The notes under the pieces were generated by a model. That model ran no database searches. It was not told where the DNA came from and worked only from the letters and a program-made list of their open reading frames with translations. From an uncultured Succinivibrionaceae bacterium (GTDB lineage: Bacteria; Pseudomonadota; Gammaproteobacteria; Enterobacterales; Succinivibrionaceae): 47,500 nt of DNA. The stretch covers positions 1 to 47,500 of the forward strand of contig CALXNX010000012.1 of the NCBI GenBank assembly GCA_944389865.1, in the 5' to 3' direction. The position numbers and the translations under genes are program-made. Positions 24,711 to 33,541 of this stretch are shown here, piece by piece (position 1 is the stretch's first letter; each line of letters starts with the position of its first letter).

Positions 24711-26045
24711 ATGAATGCAAATTTAAACGGCAAAAAAGTTGCGGTTATCGGTCTGGGGATCTCCAATATTGCCGTCATCGGCTATCTGCTCAAGCATGAC
24801 TTAAAACAGCTGTCGGTCTTTGATACCCGCATCAATCCCCCTTACGTGGATGAACTGCCCGGCGGCATCGATTTAAATTTAGGCCCGCTGGATGCGGCGG
24901 CACTGCTCCAATACGACATTTTAGTAGTAAGCCCCGGCATTTCGATTAACCGTCCGGAGCTGCAGGCGGCCGCCAAGGCCGGCGTGCGCATCATCGGCGA
25001 TATTGAGCTCTTTGCCTTTGAGGTCAATGCGCCCATAGTCGGCATCACCGGCTCTAACGGCAAGTCCACCGTTACCGCCTTAGTGGCTACCATGGCAGAA
25101 CACGCCGGGCTGAAGACCGCCGTCGGGGCGAACTTCGGCGTGGCGGTCTTTGACATCCTGTCGCCTAAAGTTGATCTCTATGTGCTCGAATTATCGAGCT
25201 TTGAACTGGAGACTACATACTCGCTGCAGCTGCAGGCCGGAACCATCTTAAATGTCTCCGAGGATCATTTAGATCGCTACGACGGCGATATTGAAAAGTA
25301 TGCCGCCGCCAAGCGCCGCATCTTCCGGCACTGCCGGCGCATCATTGTCAATCGCGAGGACCGGCGCACCATTCCCGATGACGGGCAGTACTGGGCCAGC
25401 TTCGGCATGAACAGCGTCGATTACGGCCGCGAGGAGACTGCGCAGGGCGTGTTCCTAACCAAGAAGGGCCGCCGGGTGTTTAACTGCCGCGAGCTGGTCA
25501 TCTGCGGCACCCACAATGAGCTCAACGCCTTAGCGGCCATGGCTTTAGCGGATGCCGCCGGCATCCCCGAAGAGGCGCAGCTTGAAGCTCTGCGCACCTT
25601 CCCGGGGCTGGAGCATCGCTGCCAGTTAGTCCGCGTGCTGGACGGCGTGTCCTTCTATAATGACTCCAAGGCCACTAATGTAGCCTCCGCTATAGCCGCT
25701 ATTGACGGACTGTCAGCCAGACATCCCAATGGGATCATTTTATTGGCCGGCGGTCTGGGCAAGGGGCAGGATTTTTCGCCCTTAAAGGAATATTTAGGCG
25801 CTGAGGTGCCGATGATGTTCTGTTTCGGCCGCGATGCCGACAAGCTGCTCGCACTCTCGCCTGACTGCACTAAGGGCGTGCTGAATCTGCGCCAGGCTTT
25901 AAATGAGGCCTTTGAGATGGCCAAGCCCGGTCAGGCGATTTTACTGTCGCCTGCCTGCGCCTCCTTTGATCAGTTCAAGGGCTTTGAGGAGCGCGGCCGC
26001 ATCTTCGTCAATTTAGTCACCCATTTGGAAAGCCGCGAGGACTAA
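24711..26045 (+). CDS. murD: MurD, UDP-MurNAc-L-alanine D-glutamate ligase
   Basis: Adds D-glutamate to UDP-MurNAc-L-Ala. A Rossmann-like N-terminal domain starts KVAVIGLGISN, the ATP loop is GITGSNGKSTVT near residue 113, NVSEDHLDRY is the metal-binding block and FYNDSKATN opens the C-terminal domain. It is 444 residues, normal for the family. It follows mraY by 22 bases and precedes ftsW by three, the standard dcw order. Confidence 0.97.
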   Translation: MNANLNGKKVAVIGLGISNIAVIGYLLKHDLKQLSVFDTRINPPYVDELPGGIDLNLGPLDAAALLQYDILVVSPGISINRPELQAAAKAGVRIIGDIELFAFEVNAPIVGITGSNGKSTVTALVATMAEHAGLKTAVGANFGVAVFDILSPKVDLYVLELSSFELETTYSLQLQAGTILNVSEDHLDRYDGDIEKYAAAKRRIFRHCRRIIVNREDRRTIPDDGQYWASFGMNSVDYGREETAQGVFLTKKGRRVFNCRELVICGTHNELNALAAMALADAAGIPEEAQLEALRTFPGLEHRCQLVRVLDGVSFYNDSKATNVASAIAAIDGLSARHPNGIILLAGGLGKGQDFSPLKEYLGAEVPMMFCFGRDADKLLALSPDCTKGVLNLRQALNEAFEMAKPGQAILLSPACASFDQFKGFEERGRIFVNLVTHLESRED

Positions 26046-26048
26046 GCA

Positions 26049-27194
26049 ATGTGGGGGCGGGCGCTGCGCTTTTTAGCCGGACCGCGGGCGGACTTTGACC
26101 GCACGCTGGTGCTGTGCACGCTCGCTTTATTAGGGATCAGTCTGGTGCTCATCAGCTCGGCCTCGGTGATGGAGGCCTATACCCGCTTCGGCGACAGCAT
26201 GTATTACTTCAAGCGTCAGCTCATTTACATTATCGCAGCGCTGGCGGTTTTCCTTGTCTGCGCCGCCATTCCGACAGCGGTTTATCAGCGTCTGGCCATG
26301 TCCTGCATGGTCCTGTCCTTTATCCTGCTCATTCTGGTTTTGATAGTAGGGCGCGAGATTAACGAGGCCAAGCGCTGGCTGGAGTTCGGCTTTTTCAACC
26401 TGCAGCCGGCGGAAATATTAAAGTTCAGCTGGATTTTGTATCTCTCCGGCTATTCCAGCCGCCATATTGAGCAGATCCGTACTCAGAAAAAGGGCTTTTT
26501 AAAGCCGCTGGCCTTTATCGGCGTGATGTCGCTGCTGCTCCTGCTGCAGCCGGACTTCGGATCTCTGGTAGTGGTTACCGCCATCACCTTCGGCATTTTA
26601 TTTGCCGCCGGCGCCGGATTGATGAAGTACATTTTCACCGGCTTTCTGGTCGTCGTCATCGGCGGTCTGCTGATCCTGCTGCAGCCCTACCGTCTGCGCC
26701 GTGTTACCTCGTTTTTAGACCCCTGGGCCGATCAGTTCGGCTCGGGCTATCAGCTCACGCAGTCGCTGATGGCGTTCGGGCGCGGCGGCTTGACCGGCGA
26801 GGGGATCGGCAATTCCATTCAGAAATTGGGTTATCTGCCTGAGGCGCACACCGATTTCGTCACGGCCATCTTAGGTGAGGAGCTGGGGTTCATAGGCATG
26901 CTGGCGGTGATTGCGCTGGAGTTCATTATTGTTATTAAGGCGGTGAGTCTTGCCATGCGGCTTCTGCGCCAAAAGGCGTGTTTTCAGGGCTTTGCGGCCT
27001 TCGGCATCGGACTGTGGTTCTGTCTGCAGACCGTGATCAATATCGGCGCGGCCTCCGGGGCGCTGCCCACTAAGGGCTTAACTCTGCCCCTGGTGTCCTA
27101 CGGCGGCTCTTCCTTGATGATCACCATGGCGGCTTTGGCTTTGCTGCTGCGCATCGATTTTGAAGTGCGCTGGTCAGGCAGCAGGGCGGTTTAA
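26049..27194 (+). CDS. ftsW: FtsW, septal peptidoglycan glycosyltransferase (SEDS family)
   Basis: SEDS polymerase working with FtsI at the septum, 381 residues and about ten membrane helices. Visible signatures are the early LLGISLVLISSAS helix, KRWLEFGFFNLQPAEILKF (substrate-cavity region), LQPDFGS with the catalytic-type aspartate, and TKGLTLPLVSYGGSS near the end. The start three bases after murD has no separate strong ribosome binding site, so coupling to murD is likely. Confidence 0.96.
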   Translation: MWGRALRFLAGPRADFDRTLVLCTLALLGISLVLISSASVMEAYTRFGDSMYYFKRQLIYIIAALAVFLVCAAIPTAVYQRLAMSCMVLSFILLILVLIVGREINEAKRWLEFGFFNLQPAEILKFSWILYLSGYSSRHIEQIRTQKKGFLKPLAFIGVMSLLLLLQPDFGSLVVVTAITFGILFAAGAGLMKYIFTGFLVVVIGGLLILLQPYRLRRVTSFLDPWADQFGSGYQLTQSLMAFGRGGLTGEGIGNSIQKLGYLPEAHTDFVTAILGEELGFIGMLAVIALEFIIVIKAVSLAMRLLRQKACFQGFAAFGIGLWFCLQTVINIGAASGALPTKGLTLPLVSYGGSSLMITMAALALLLRIDFEVRWSGSRAV

Positions 27195-27219
27195 TTCTAT
27201 TTACGGGGTAAGTTTTTAG

Positions 27220-28356
27220 ATGAAGGCATTGATCATGGCAGGCGGCACCGGCGGACACGTGATCCCGGCGCTGTCGATTGCCCGGCGGCTGCAGGAGCAG
27301 GGCTGGGAAATTTTATGGCTGGGGGCGCGCGGGCGCATGGAAGAGGCTTTAGTGCCTAAGGCAGGCTTCAGCATTGCCTATATTGATGTGCACGGGCTGC
27401 GCCGCAACGGCCTGAAGACCATGCTCGGAGCGCCGCTGATGATTTTAAAGGCGCTGCTGCAGGCGCGCCGAGTGATTAAAGACTTCAAGCCGGACGTTGC
27501 CATCGGCATGGGCGGGTATGCCTCAGGGCCGGGCGGACTGGCTGCAAAAATGGCCGGCATCCCGCTGATCCTGCATGAGCAGAATGCCGCCGCCGGCATG
27601 ACCAATCGGCTGCTGTTTAAAATCTGCAATAAAGCTTTATTGGGCTTTCCCGGCGCTTTTACCGGTCCTAAGACGGTGGTGACCGGCAATCCGGTGCGTC
27701 CGGAGATTGCGGCGCTTTTTGCCGTCAAGCGGGAATTTATGCCCGCAAAGACCCTGCGCCTCCTGATCTTAGGCGGATCCTTAGGCGCCCAGGCTTTAAA
27801 CGTCAAGCTGCCGCCGCTGCTGGTTAAGTTTTATCAGCAGGCGCTCAGGCCTCAGGGCATTAAGCTCAGCTTGATCCATCAGTGCGGCAAGGGCGGCAGC
27901 GCAGCGACAGTGCAGCGCTATCAGGAGCTGCTGAAGGCTGAAGGGGCGGGCTTTAAAGTCAAGGTCAGCGATTTTATTGATGATATGGCCGGCCTGTATC
28001 AAAAGACGGATTTAATCATCTGCCGCGCCGGTGCTTTAACCTGTGCGGAGACGGCGGCAGCCGGACTGCCCGCAGTCTATATTCCGCTGCCCACAGCGGT
28101 CGATGATCATCAAACTAAGAACGCCTTAACCCAGGTAGAGGCCGGCGGTGCGGCCCTGATTGCGCAGGCGGATTTAACTTATGATACTTTAAGCGCCGCC
28201 TTAACGCCCCTGTGCAGTTCAAAGGCGCTGAATGAGCGCTCTGCACGGCAGAAAGCGGCAGCAAAGCTGGATGCGCCGGGCCTTATCTTAAATGAGATTT
28301 ATCGCAGCCTGGGTCTTAACGCAGGGCCGGCATCAGCAGAGCACAGCGGGAAGTAA
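27220..28356 (+). CDS. murG: MurG, UDP-GlcNAc transferase making lipid II
   Basis: Peripheral inner-membrane GT-B glycosyltransferase. The 378 residues start [18 protein letters not shown], the donor-site glycine-rich loop, with a second one at [23 protein letters not shown] and the C-terminal [25 protein letters not shown] (sugar-nucleotide site) are characteristic. It ends five bases before murC. Length is modestly greater than the E. coli enzyme because of a short tail. Confidence 0.97.
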   Translation: MKALIMAGGTGGHVIPALSIARRLQEQGWEILWLGARGRMEEALVPKAGFSIAYIDVHGLRRNGLKTMLGAPLMILKALLQARRVIKDFKPDVAIGMGGYASGPGGLAAKMAGIPLILHEQNAAAGMTNRLLFKICNKALLGFPGAFTGPKTVVTGNPVRPEIAALFAVKREFMPAKTLRLLILGGSLGAQALNVKLPPLLVKFYQQALRPQGIKLSLIHQCGKGGSAATVQRYQELLKAEGAGFKVKVSDFIDDMAGLYQKTDLIICRAGALTCAETAAAGLPAVYIPLPTAVDDHQTKNALTQVEAGGAALIAQADLTYDTLSAALTPLCSSKALNERSARQKAAAKLDAPGLILNEIYRSLGLNAGPASAEHSGK

Positions 28357-28361
28357 AAAAA

Positions 28362-29801
28362 ATGAACGAACTGAATTTTAATAAAGTACAGCCGGCCGTG
28401 CCGCTGATGCACAAGGTGCGCTGCATTCATTTTGTCGGCATCGGCGGCGCAGGCATGTGCGGCATCGCAGAGGTGCTGCATAACGAGGGCTACATCGTGC
28501 AGGGCTCGGATATTGCTGACAGCAAGGTTACCGAGCGGCTGCGCTCTCTGGGCATTAAGATCTTTATCGGCCACGCCCCGGAGAATGTGCGCGGGGTCAG
28601 CGTGGTGGTGGTGTCCTCGGCCATTCATTTGGGCAATCCGGAGGTTGAGCAGGCGGTGAAGGACCGCATCCCGGTGGTGCGCCGCGCGGAGATGCTGGGC
28701 GAGCTGATGCGCTATCGCTACGGCATTGCCGTAGCCGGTACTCACGGCAAGACTACAACCACGAGCTTAATTGCCAGTATTTACGCTAAGGCAGGACTCG
28801 ATCCTACTTTCGTCATCGGCGGCCTGCTCAACAGCGCCGGCACCAATGCGCGCTTAGGTTCATCGCGCTATTTAATCGCCGAGGCCGATGAGTCCGACGC
28901 CTCCTTCCTGCATCTGCAGCCGATGGTTACGGTGGTGACCAATATTGAACCCGATCATTTGGGCACTTACGGCGGTGATTTTGCCAAACTGCAGGATACC
29001 TTTATTGAATTTCTGCACAATCTCCCTTTTTACGGCGTGGCGGTGGTGTGCATCGACGATCCGGTAATTGAAAAACTGCTGCCGCGCATCGGCCGCACGG
29101 TCATCACTTACGGCACCAAACCAGGCGCCGATCTGCAGGTCACGGATTACACTCCCTGCGAGGGCGGCTCGCGCTTTACCATTCTGCGCAAGGGCCGCGG
29201 CCCCCTGCCGGTAAGCCTCACGCTGCCGGGACTGCATATGGCTAAAAATGCTGCCGCTGCTGCGGCCGTGGCTTTGGAAGAGGGTATTGACGATGCCTCC
29301 ATTAAGCTGGCCTTTGCCTCCTTTGAGGGCGTAGGGCGGCGCTTCCAGCGCTATGGGCGCTTTAATACCGGCCGGGCTGTGGTGAGCCTCGTCGATGACT
29401 ACGGACATCACCCTTCGGAGGTCGAAGCTACCATTAAAGCCGTGCGCGAGGGCTGGCCGGACAGACGCCTGGTGATGGTGTTTCAGCCCCATCGCTATTC
29501 GCGTACGCGCGATCTCTACGAGGATTTCGTGCGCGTGCTGCAGCAGGTCGATGAGCTGGTTTTACTGGAGGTCTACAGCGCCGGCGAAGATCCCATTCCG
29601 GGCGCGGACAGCCGCCATTTATGCCGCTCCATTCGCGCCAAGGGCCGTTTAGAGCCGCATTATGCCGCCGGTTTGGAAGAGGTGCCCGAGATCCTGGAGA
29701 GCATTGTGCACGATCATGATATCGTGCTGACGCAGGGCGCAGGCTCGGTCACGAAGGCCTGCAGGCTTTTGGCTCAGCGCTGGCAGCCGGAGCAGGCTTA
29801 G
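28362..29801 (+). CDS. murC: MurC, UDP-MurNAc L-alanine ligase
   Basis: First Mur ligase, adding L-alanine to UDP-MurNAc. [16 protein letters not shown] near residue 25 is the UDP-binding N-domain, [11 protein letters not shown] near 127 the ATP loop, [10 protein letters not shown] the metal region, and [11 protein letters not shown] plus [11 protein letters not shown] mark the C-terminal domain. It is 479 residues. In many gammaproteobacteria ddlB follows; here ftsQ starts 15 bases later. Confidence 0.97.
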   Translation: MNELNFNKVQPAVPLMHKVRCIHFVGIGGAGMCGIAEVLHNEGYIVQGSDIADSKVTERLRSLGIKIFIGHAPENVRGVSVVVVSSAIHLGNPEVEQAVKDRIPVVRRAEMLGELMRYRYGIAVAGTHGKTTTTSLIASIYAKAGLDPTFVIGGLLNSAGTNARLGSSRYLIAEADESDASFLHLQPMVTVVTNIEPDHLGTYGGDFAKLQDTFIEFLHNLPFYGVAVVCIDDPVIEKLLPRIGRTVITYGTKPGADLQVTDYTPCEGGSRFTILRKGRGPLPVSLTLPGLHMAKNAAAAAAVALEEGIDDASIKLAFASFEGVGRRFQRYGRFNTGRAVVSLVDDYGHHPSEVEATIKAVREGWPDRRLVMVFQPHRYSRTRDLYEDFVRVLQQVDELVLLEVYSAGEDPIPGADSRHLCRSIRAKGRLEPHYAAGLEEVPEILESIVHDHDIVLTQGAGSVTKACRLLAQRWQPEQA

Positions 29802-29816
29802 GCCTGGGGATCGGCC

Positions 29817-30557
29817 ATGGCGCTGCATCGGGGACAAAGCCGCGGGCGCTTTATCGTCGGCCTGCTGTTCTGTCTTAGCATCTGCATTTTGACCGTGCAG
29901 CTTGATCTGCGCCTTAAGGATGCGCTGCTCGCTCCCGGCAGTCTGCCGGTAAAAGCAGTGGTGATTGACGGCGCGCTCAAGCATTTAAGCCGTAAAGAAC
30001 TGGCCGACATTGCCGGAAAAATGTGCGCCGGGAAAAATTTGGCGGCCTTAAGCACATCGGCCCTCGAGCAGACGCTGCTGGAGCTGCCCTGGGCGGCGCG
30101 GGTGCAGGTGCGCAAGCAGATGCCCGACAAGCTTATCATTTCGGTGATTGAGCATGTGCCGGCAGCTTACTGGAATGAGCGCGGTTTATATGACGCCCGG
30201 GCCAAACAGGTGTTTTACCCGGATTTGACGCACTTTCATGAGCCCTTAGTGCGTTTGTCGGCGCCTCATGATCACCTTGCCCCCGAGGTCTATGCGCAGG
30301 CGGTGCTGTATATGCGCGCTTTAAAGCGCAGCGGACTGCAGATGACGGCAGTGGATCTGGATAACATCCGCTGCTTTCGCCTGCAGCTTGCAGACGGCGT
30401 GACGCTCATCTTGGGGCGCGGCGAGGGTGATCTTACCTTAAAGCGTCTGGAGCGCTTTTTACAGGCGGTGCGGGCGGCGGATTTTGATTTGCAGCGCGCA
30501 GAATATGTCGATCTGCGCTATGACATAGGTTTTGCGGTCAAGGAGCGCAGCCTTTAG
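29817..30557 (+). CDS. ftsQ: FtsQ division protein
   Basis: Bitopic protein that binds FtsL-FtsB and recruits downstream division proteins. The 246 residues show a short cytoplasmic N-terminus, a membrane helix at about 15-33 (FIVGLLFCLSICILTVQL), a POTRA domain starting VKAVVIDGALKHLS, then WAARVQVRKQMPDKLIISVIEHVPAAYW, the most conserved FtsQ block, and a C-terminal beta domain ending at EYVDLRYDIGFAV. It is on the short side for the family. It precedes ftsA by 25 bases. Confidence 0.94.
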   Translation: MALHRGQSRGRFIVGLLFCLSICILTVQLDLRLKDALLAPGSLPVKAVVIDGALKHLSRKELADIAGKMCAGKNLAALSTSALEQTLLELPWAARVQVRKQMPDKLIISVIEHVPAAYWNERGLYDARAKQVFYPDLTHFHEPLVRLSAPHDHLAPEVYAQAVLYMRALKRSGLQMTAVDLDNIRCFRLQLADGVTLILGRGEGDLTLKRLERFLQAVRAADFDLQRAEYVDLRYDIGFAVKERSL

Positions 30558-30582
30558 GGCGGCGTTTTGATGCGGAGGAGCA

Positions 30583-31923
30583 ATGTTTGCAAAAAACAGC
30601 AAAAATAAATATGCGGCGGAAAAGCAGGATGACAATACTCTGCTGATTGGCATTGACATCGGTACGGCCTGGCTGCGCATCATTGCCGGGACAGTGGCCG
30701 CCGACGGCGCGGTGAGCGTGCGCTATTACCGCGAAGTGCCCTCAAGCGGCATGACCGCAGGCGCAGTCAGCGATCTCTTCAGCCTGGGCGACGGGCTGAC
30801 CCTCCTGCTGCAGGATGTGGAAGCGAGCATTGGACAGCCGGTTACCCACTGCTTTGTCGGCATTGCCGGCCGGCATATCGCCTCCATCAATGAAGCGGGA
30901 TCGGCTACGGTGCAGAGCAAGGTCGTGACTCCGGCCGATCAGCGCCGCTGCATGGAAAATGCCTGTTCGGTCAAGCTGCAGGAAGGCTATGAGATCATTC
31001 AGGTAGTGCCGCAGTACTACACCTGTGACGGCGGCACCAGGATCACCAATCCCATTGGACTTTCCGCCATGCGCGTTGAGGTGATGGCTCACATTGTCTC
31101 CTGCAGCGTCGATCAGGAAAGCAATCTGCGCCGCGCTTTAAGCCGCGTGTCTTCCGATGTGGTGATCGATCGCTTTGTCTTTACCGGCATCGCCGCCTCC
31201 CATGCCGTGCTGCTGCCTGACGATCAGGCCATCGGCGTCGGTCTCATTGATTACGGCGCCGGCACGGTGAATGTGGCCGTTTACGACGAAAGCCATCTCA
31301 TTATGTCCTTCGGGCTTGATCGCGGCGGCAAAGATATTACCCGCGCCATTGCCATGCGCTTCGGTCTGCCTTTGAGTCTGGCCGAAAAGATCAAATGCGA
31401 TTACGGCGCGGCCGGATCAACTCTTCTAACCGAGTCCGATCGCTCGATGTCCTTCCTGCAGGTGCCGGTACGCGGTGCGGACGGACGCGAGGAGAATATC
31501 TATATCAAGAAGGAAGAGCTTGCCGATATCATCGGCGCGGAGCTGCAGAATGTGTTCAACTCAGTGAGCAATTTTATTGAGCGTTTTTCGCGCGAGACTA
31601 AGCTGGTGCTCAACCTGGGAGCCGGCTTTGTGCTCACGGGCGGCGTGGCTAAGACCCGCGGCATCGACAAGCTGGCCTCTACCGCGCTGTCGCCGGAGCG
31701 CTACGGCGCGGTCAAGGTCAAGATTGGAGTGCCCTCGGATGTGACCTGGTGCGAGCCCAATAAGGCGGTAGGTCCTGATCTGGCAGTTGCGGTAGGGCTG
31801 CTCAGCTGCCATCAGGCCGATAATCCTGATCCGATGCAGGAGGAGGAGCCGGAGGGGCAGGAACGCGGACTGCTGGGGCGCTGGTGGCAGCAGATGAAGG
31901 ACTGGTACAAAACTGAGATGTAG
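30583..31923 (+). CDS. ftsA: FtsA, actin-like membrane tether of FtsZ
   Basis: Actin-fold ATPase that links FtsZ filaments to the membrane. The 446 residues have the phosphate-1 loop GIDIGTAWLRI near 24, the family block IGLSAMRVEV, the phosphate-2 LIDYGAGTVNVAVY and the adenosine site NLGAGFVLTGGVA. The C-terminal amphipathic membrane helix is visible as GLLGRWWQQMKDW after an acidic linker. A GGAGGAG lies just before the start. With two FtsZ proteins encoded downstream, it may have to bind both tails. Confidence 0.96.
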   Translation: MFAKNSKNKYAAEKQDDNTLLIGIDIGTAWLRIIAGTVAADGAVSVRYYREVPSSGMTAGAVSDLFSLGDGLTLLLQDVEASIGQPVTHCFVGIAGRHIASINEAGSATVQSKVVTPADQRRCMENACSVKLQEGYEIIQVVPQYYTCDGGTRITNPIGLSAMRVEVMAHIVSCSVDQESNLRRALSRVSSDVVIDRFVFTGIAASHAVLLPDDQAIGVGLIDYGAGTVNVAVYDESHLIMSFGLDRGGKDITRAIAMRFGLPLSLAEKIKCDYGAAGSTLLTESDRSMSFLQVPVRGADGREENIYIKKEELADIIGAELQNVFNSVSNFIERFSRETKLVLNLGAGFVLTGGVAKTRGIDKLASTALSPERYGAVKVKIGVPSDVTWCEPNKAVGPDLAVAVGLLSCHQADNPDPMQEEEPEGQERGLLGRWWQQMKDWYKTEM

Positions 31924-32003
31924 CACAGATCTTTGTGCAAAACCCGCGCGGCGGGCTAAAATCTTGTTAAGATAGGCATAATTAAAGTATTCAGGATTGA
32001 GCA

Positions 32004-33398
32004 ATGAGCGATTTCAAGGTTGCGGCGGTGTCCAATACCGCGTCAGATTTAAATATCCATCCGGCCAGCAATTGTGTGATCCGGGTTATAGGCGTGGGCG
32101 GCGGCGGCGGTAATTCGCTGCAGCACATGATTAATCAAAGCCTTGACGGCGTGGAGTTTATCGTCGTCAATACCGATACGCAGGCCTTGTCTAAATCTAC
32201 AGCCCCGACCAAGGTGCAGATCGGCGTCAAGCTCACCAATGGTTTAGGGGCCGGCTGCGATCCCAATAAGGGCCGCAAGGCGGCTGAAGAGAGCAAGGAA
32301 GACATCAAGAAGCTGCTGCAGGGCTCGGACATGGTCTTCATTACCGCCGGCATGGGCGGCGGCACCGGCACGGGCGCGGCTCCGATTATCGCTGAAATTG
32401 CAAAGGAAACCGGCGCGCTGACCGTGGCCGTAGTGACCAAGCCTTTCCGCTTTGAAGGCAAGCGCCACATGATCAATGCGCAGGCAGGGATCAGCGATCT
32501 GTCAAAGCACGTGGACAGCTTAATCGTCATTGACAATGACAAGCTGCTGAAGAATTTAGGAGCCAACGTTTCCATCGTCAACGCCTTCAATGAGGCCAAT
32601 GACGTGCTTCTCAATGCCGTGAAGGGCATTACCGATTCCATTACCCATCCGGGCTACATCAACCTCGACTTTGCGGATGTGCGCACTGTGCTGTTAGGCC
32701 GCGGACACGCCATGATCGGCAACGGCGTCGGCAAGGGCGCGAACTTTGTCGAGGATGCCGTACAGCACGCCATCCACAGCCCGCTTATCGAGCAGGTGGA
32801 TATTAAGTCAGCCGCCGGCCTCTTGGTGAACGCCCGCGTCAATCAGAACTTCCCTATCAGCAAGTGGGAGCAGATCTGCTCGGAAATTCAGAGCTATGCT
32901 GATGAAGAAGCTGACTGCAAGATGGGTCTTACCTTTGACGATAAGCTGGCTGAAGATGAAATTGCGGTAACCATTTTAATTACCGGCATTTCCGCAGCCG
33001 ATGTGCCGGGGGCCGAAAGCCCTGCCGCGGTAGCCCGTGCGCAGGCATCCCTGCGCCGCACTGCCGCTTTCAGCGCGCCGTCCCAGGCTGCAGCTGCCGC
33101 CACGCAGGAAAACGGCTTTTTCAACATGGCGCAGCAGCGTCCTTTAGCCGGCTTCGGCGCCGCTCCGGCAGCCCCCGCTGCCGCTCAGACTGCAGATCCG
33201 GCGCAGCCCGCCCCCTTTGGGACCGCTGAAAGCGCTGCCCCGCTGAGCTTCGGCGGCGCACCGTCAGGGCTGCGCGCTGAGCCGGCCGCTCAGACCCCGG
33301 CTCCGGCTGAAGTGCCGGTGTCCCCGGGGGCCATGAGCGCAGCTGACGCTCCTGATCTGTGGACTGTTCCGCCGATTCTGCGCAATAAGGCCGATTAA
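32004..33398 (+). CDS. ftsZ: FtsZ, first of two tandem copies
   Basis: Tubulin-like GTPase that builds the division ring, 464 residues. GVGGGGGN (30-37), GGGTGTG (118-124) and the T7 catalytic loop NLDFAD (220-225) are intact, so GTP binding and hydrolysis are expected. The core ends near 330, followed by a 120-residue Ala/Pro-rich linker containing GFFNMAQ (371-377) and a proper C-terminal peptide DLWTVPPILRNKAD for FtsA/ZipA-type partners. It begins 80 bases after ftsA. That gap holds a small hairpin (CCCGC-GCG-GCGGG) and an AT-rich stretch which could be a promoter. It is closest to textbook FtsZ of the pair (DFADVRTV). Confidence 0.96.
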   Translation: MSDFKVAAVSNTASDLNIHPASNCVIRVIGVGGGGGNSLQHMINQSLDGVEFIVVNTDTQALSKSTAPTKVQIGVKLTNGLGAGCDPNKGRKAAEESKEDIKKLLQGSDMVFITAGMGGGTGTGAAPIIAEIAKETGALTVAVVTKPFRFEGKRHMINAQAGISDLSKHVDSLIVIDNDKLLKNLGANVSIVNAFNEANDVLLNAVKGITDSITHPGYINLDFADVRTVLLGRGHAMIGNGVGKGANFVEDAVQHAIHSPLIEQVDIKSAAGLLVNARVNQNFPISKWEQICSEIQSYADEEADCKMGLTFDDKLAEDEIAVTILITGISAADVPGAESPAAVARAQASLRRTAAFSAPSQAAAAATQENGFFNMAQQRPLAGFGAAPAAPAAAQTADPAQPAPFGTAESAAPLSFGGAPSGLRAEPAAQTPAPAEVPVSPGAMSAADAPDLWTVPPILRNKAD

Positions 33399-33422
33399 GG
33401 CCTTACGCAGGCGGGCAAAGAG

Positions 33423-33447
33423 GCGGCGCAAGTGAGCGCCGCTTTTT
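33423..33447 (+). terminator. Rho-independent terminator between the two ftsZ genes
   Basis: GCGGCGC (33423-33429), loop AAGTGA, GCGCCGC (33436-33442), then five T. A perfect 7-bp GC stem with a T run, placed 25 bases after the first ftsZ stop, should cut much of the transcription coming from the dcw cluster. Confidence 0.85.
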
Positions 33448-33481
33448 AATGGGGCGCAGTGAGTACAGCCCCGCTTATTTT

Positions 33482-33490
33482 TGCTAACAT
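33482..33490 (+). promoter_or_regulatory. Extended -10 promoter for the second ftsZ
   Basis: TGCTAACAT (TG-N-TAACAT), 51 bases before the second ftsZ start and just beyond the terminator. No clear -35. It has the same form as the element before rsmI. Its presence fits independent control of the second copy. Confidence 0.45.
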
Positions 33491-33541
33491 TAATCCCTAA
33501 CAAAGCAGCAGTATTGAGCTTAAGGGCAAGTTGGTTTTAAC

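Noticed and set aside
31924-32003. Promoter for the first ftsZ in the ftsA-ftsZ gap
   Set aside because: AT-rich hexamers (TTTGTG, TAAAAT, CATAAT) are present but none has correct spacing, so I did not list it as a feature.
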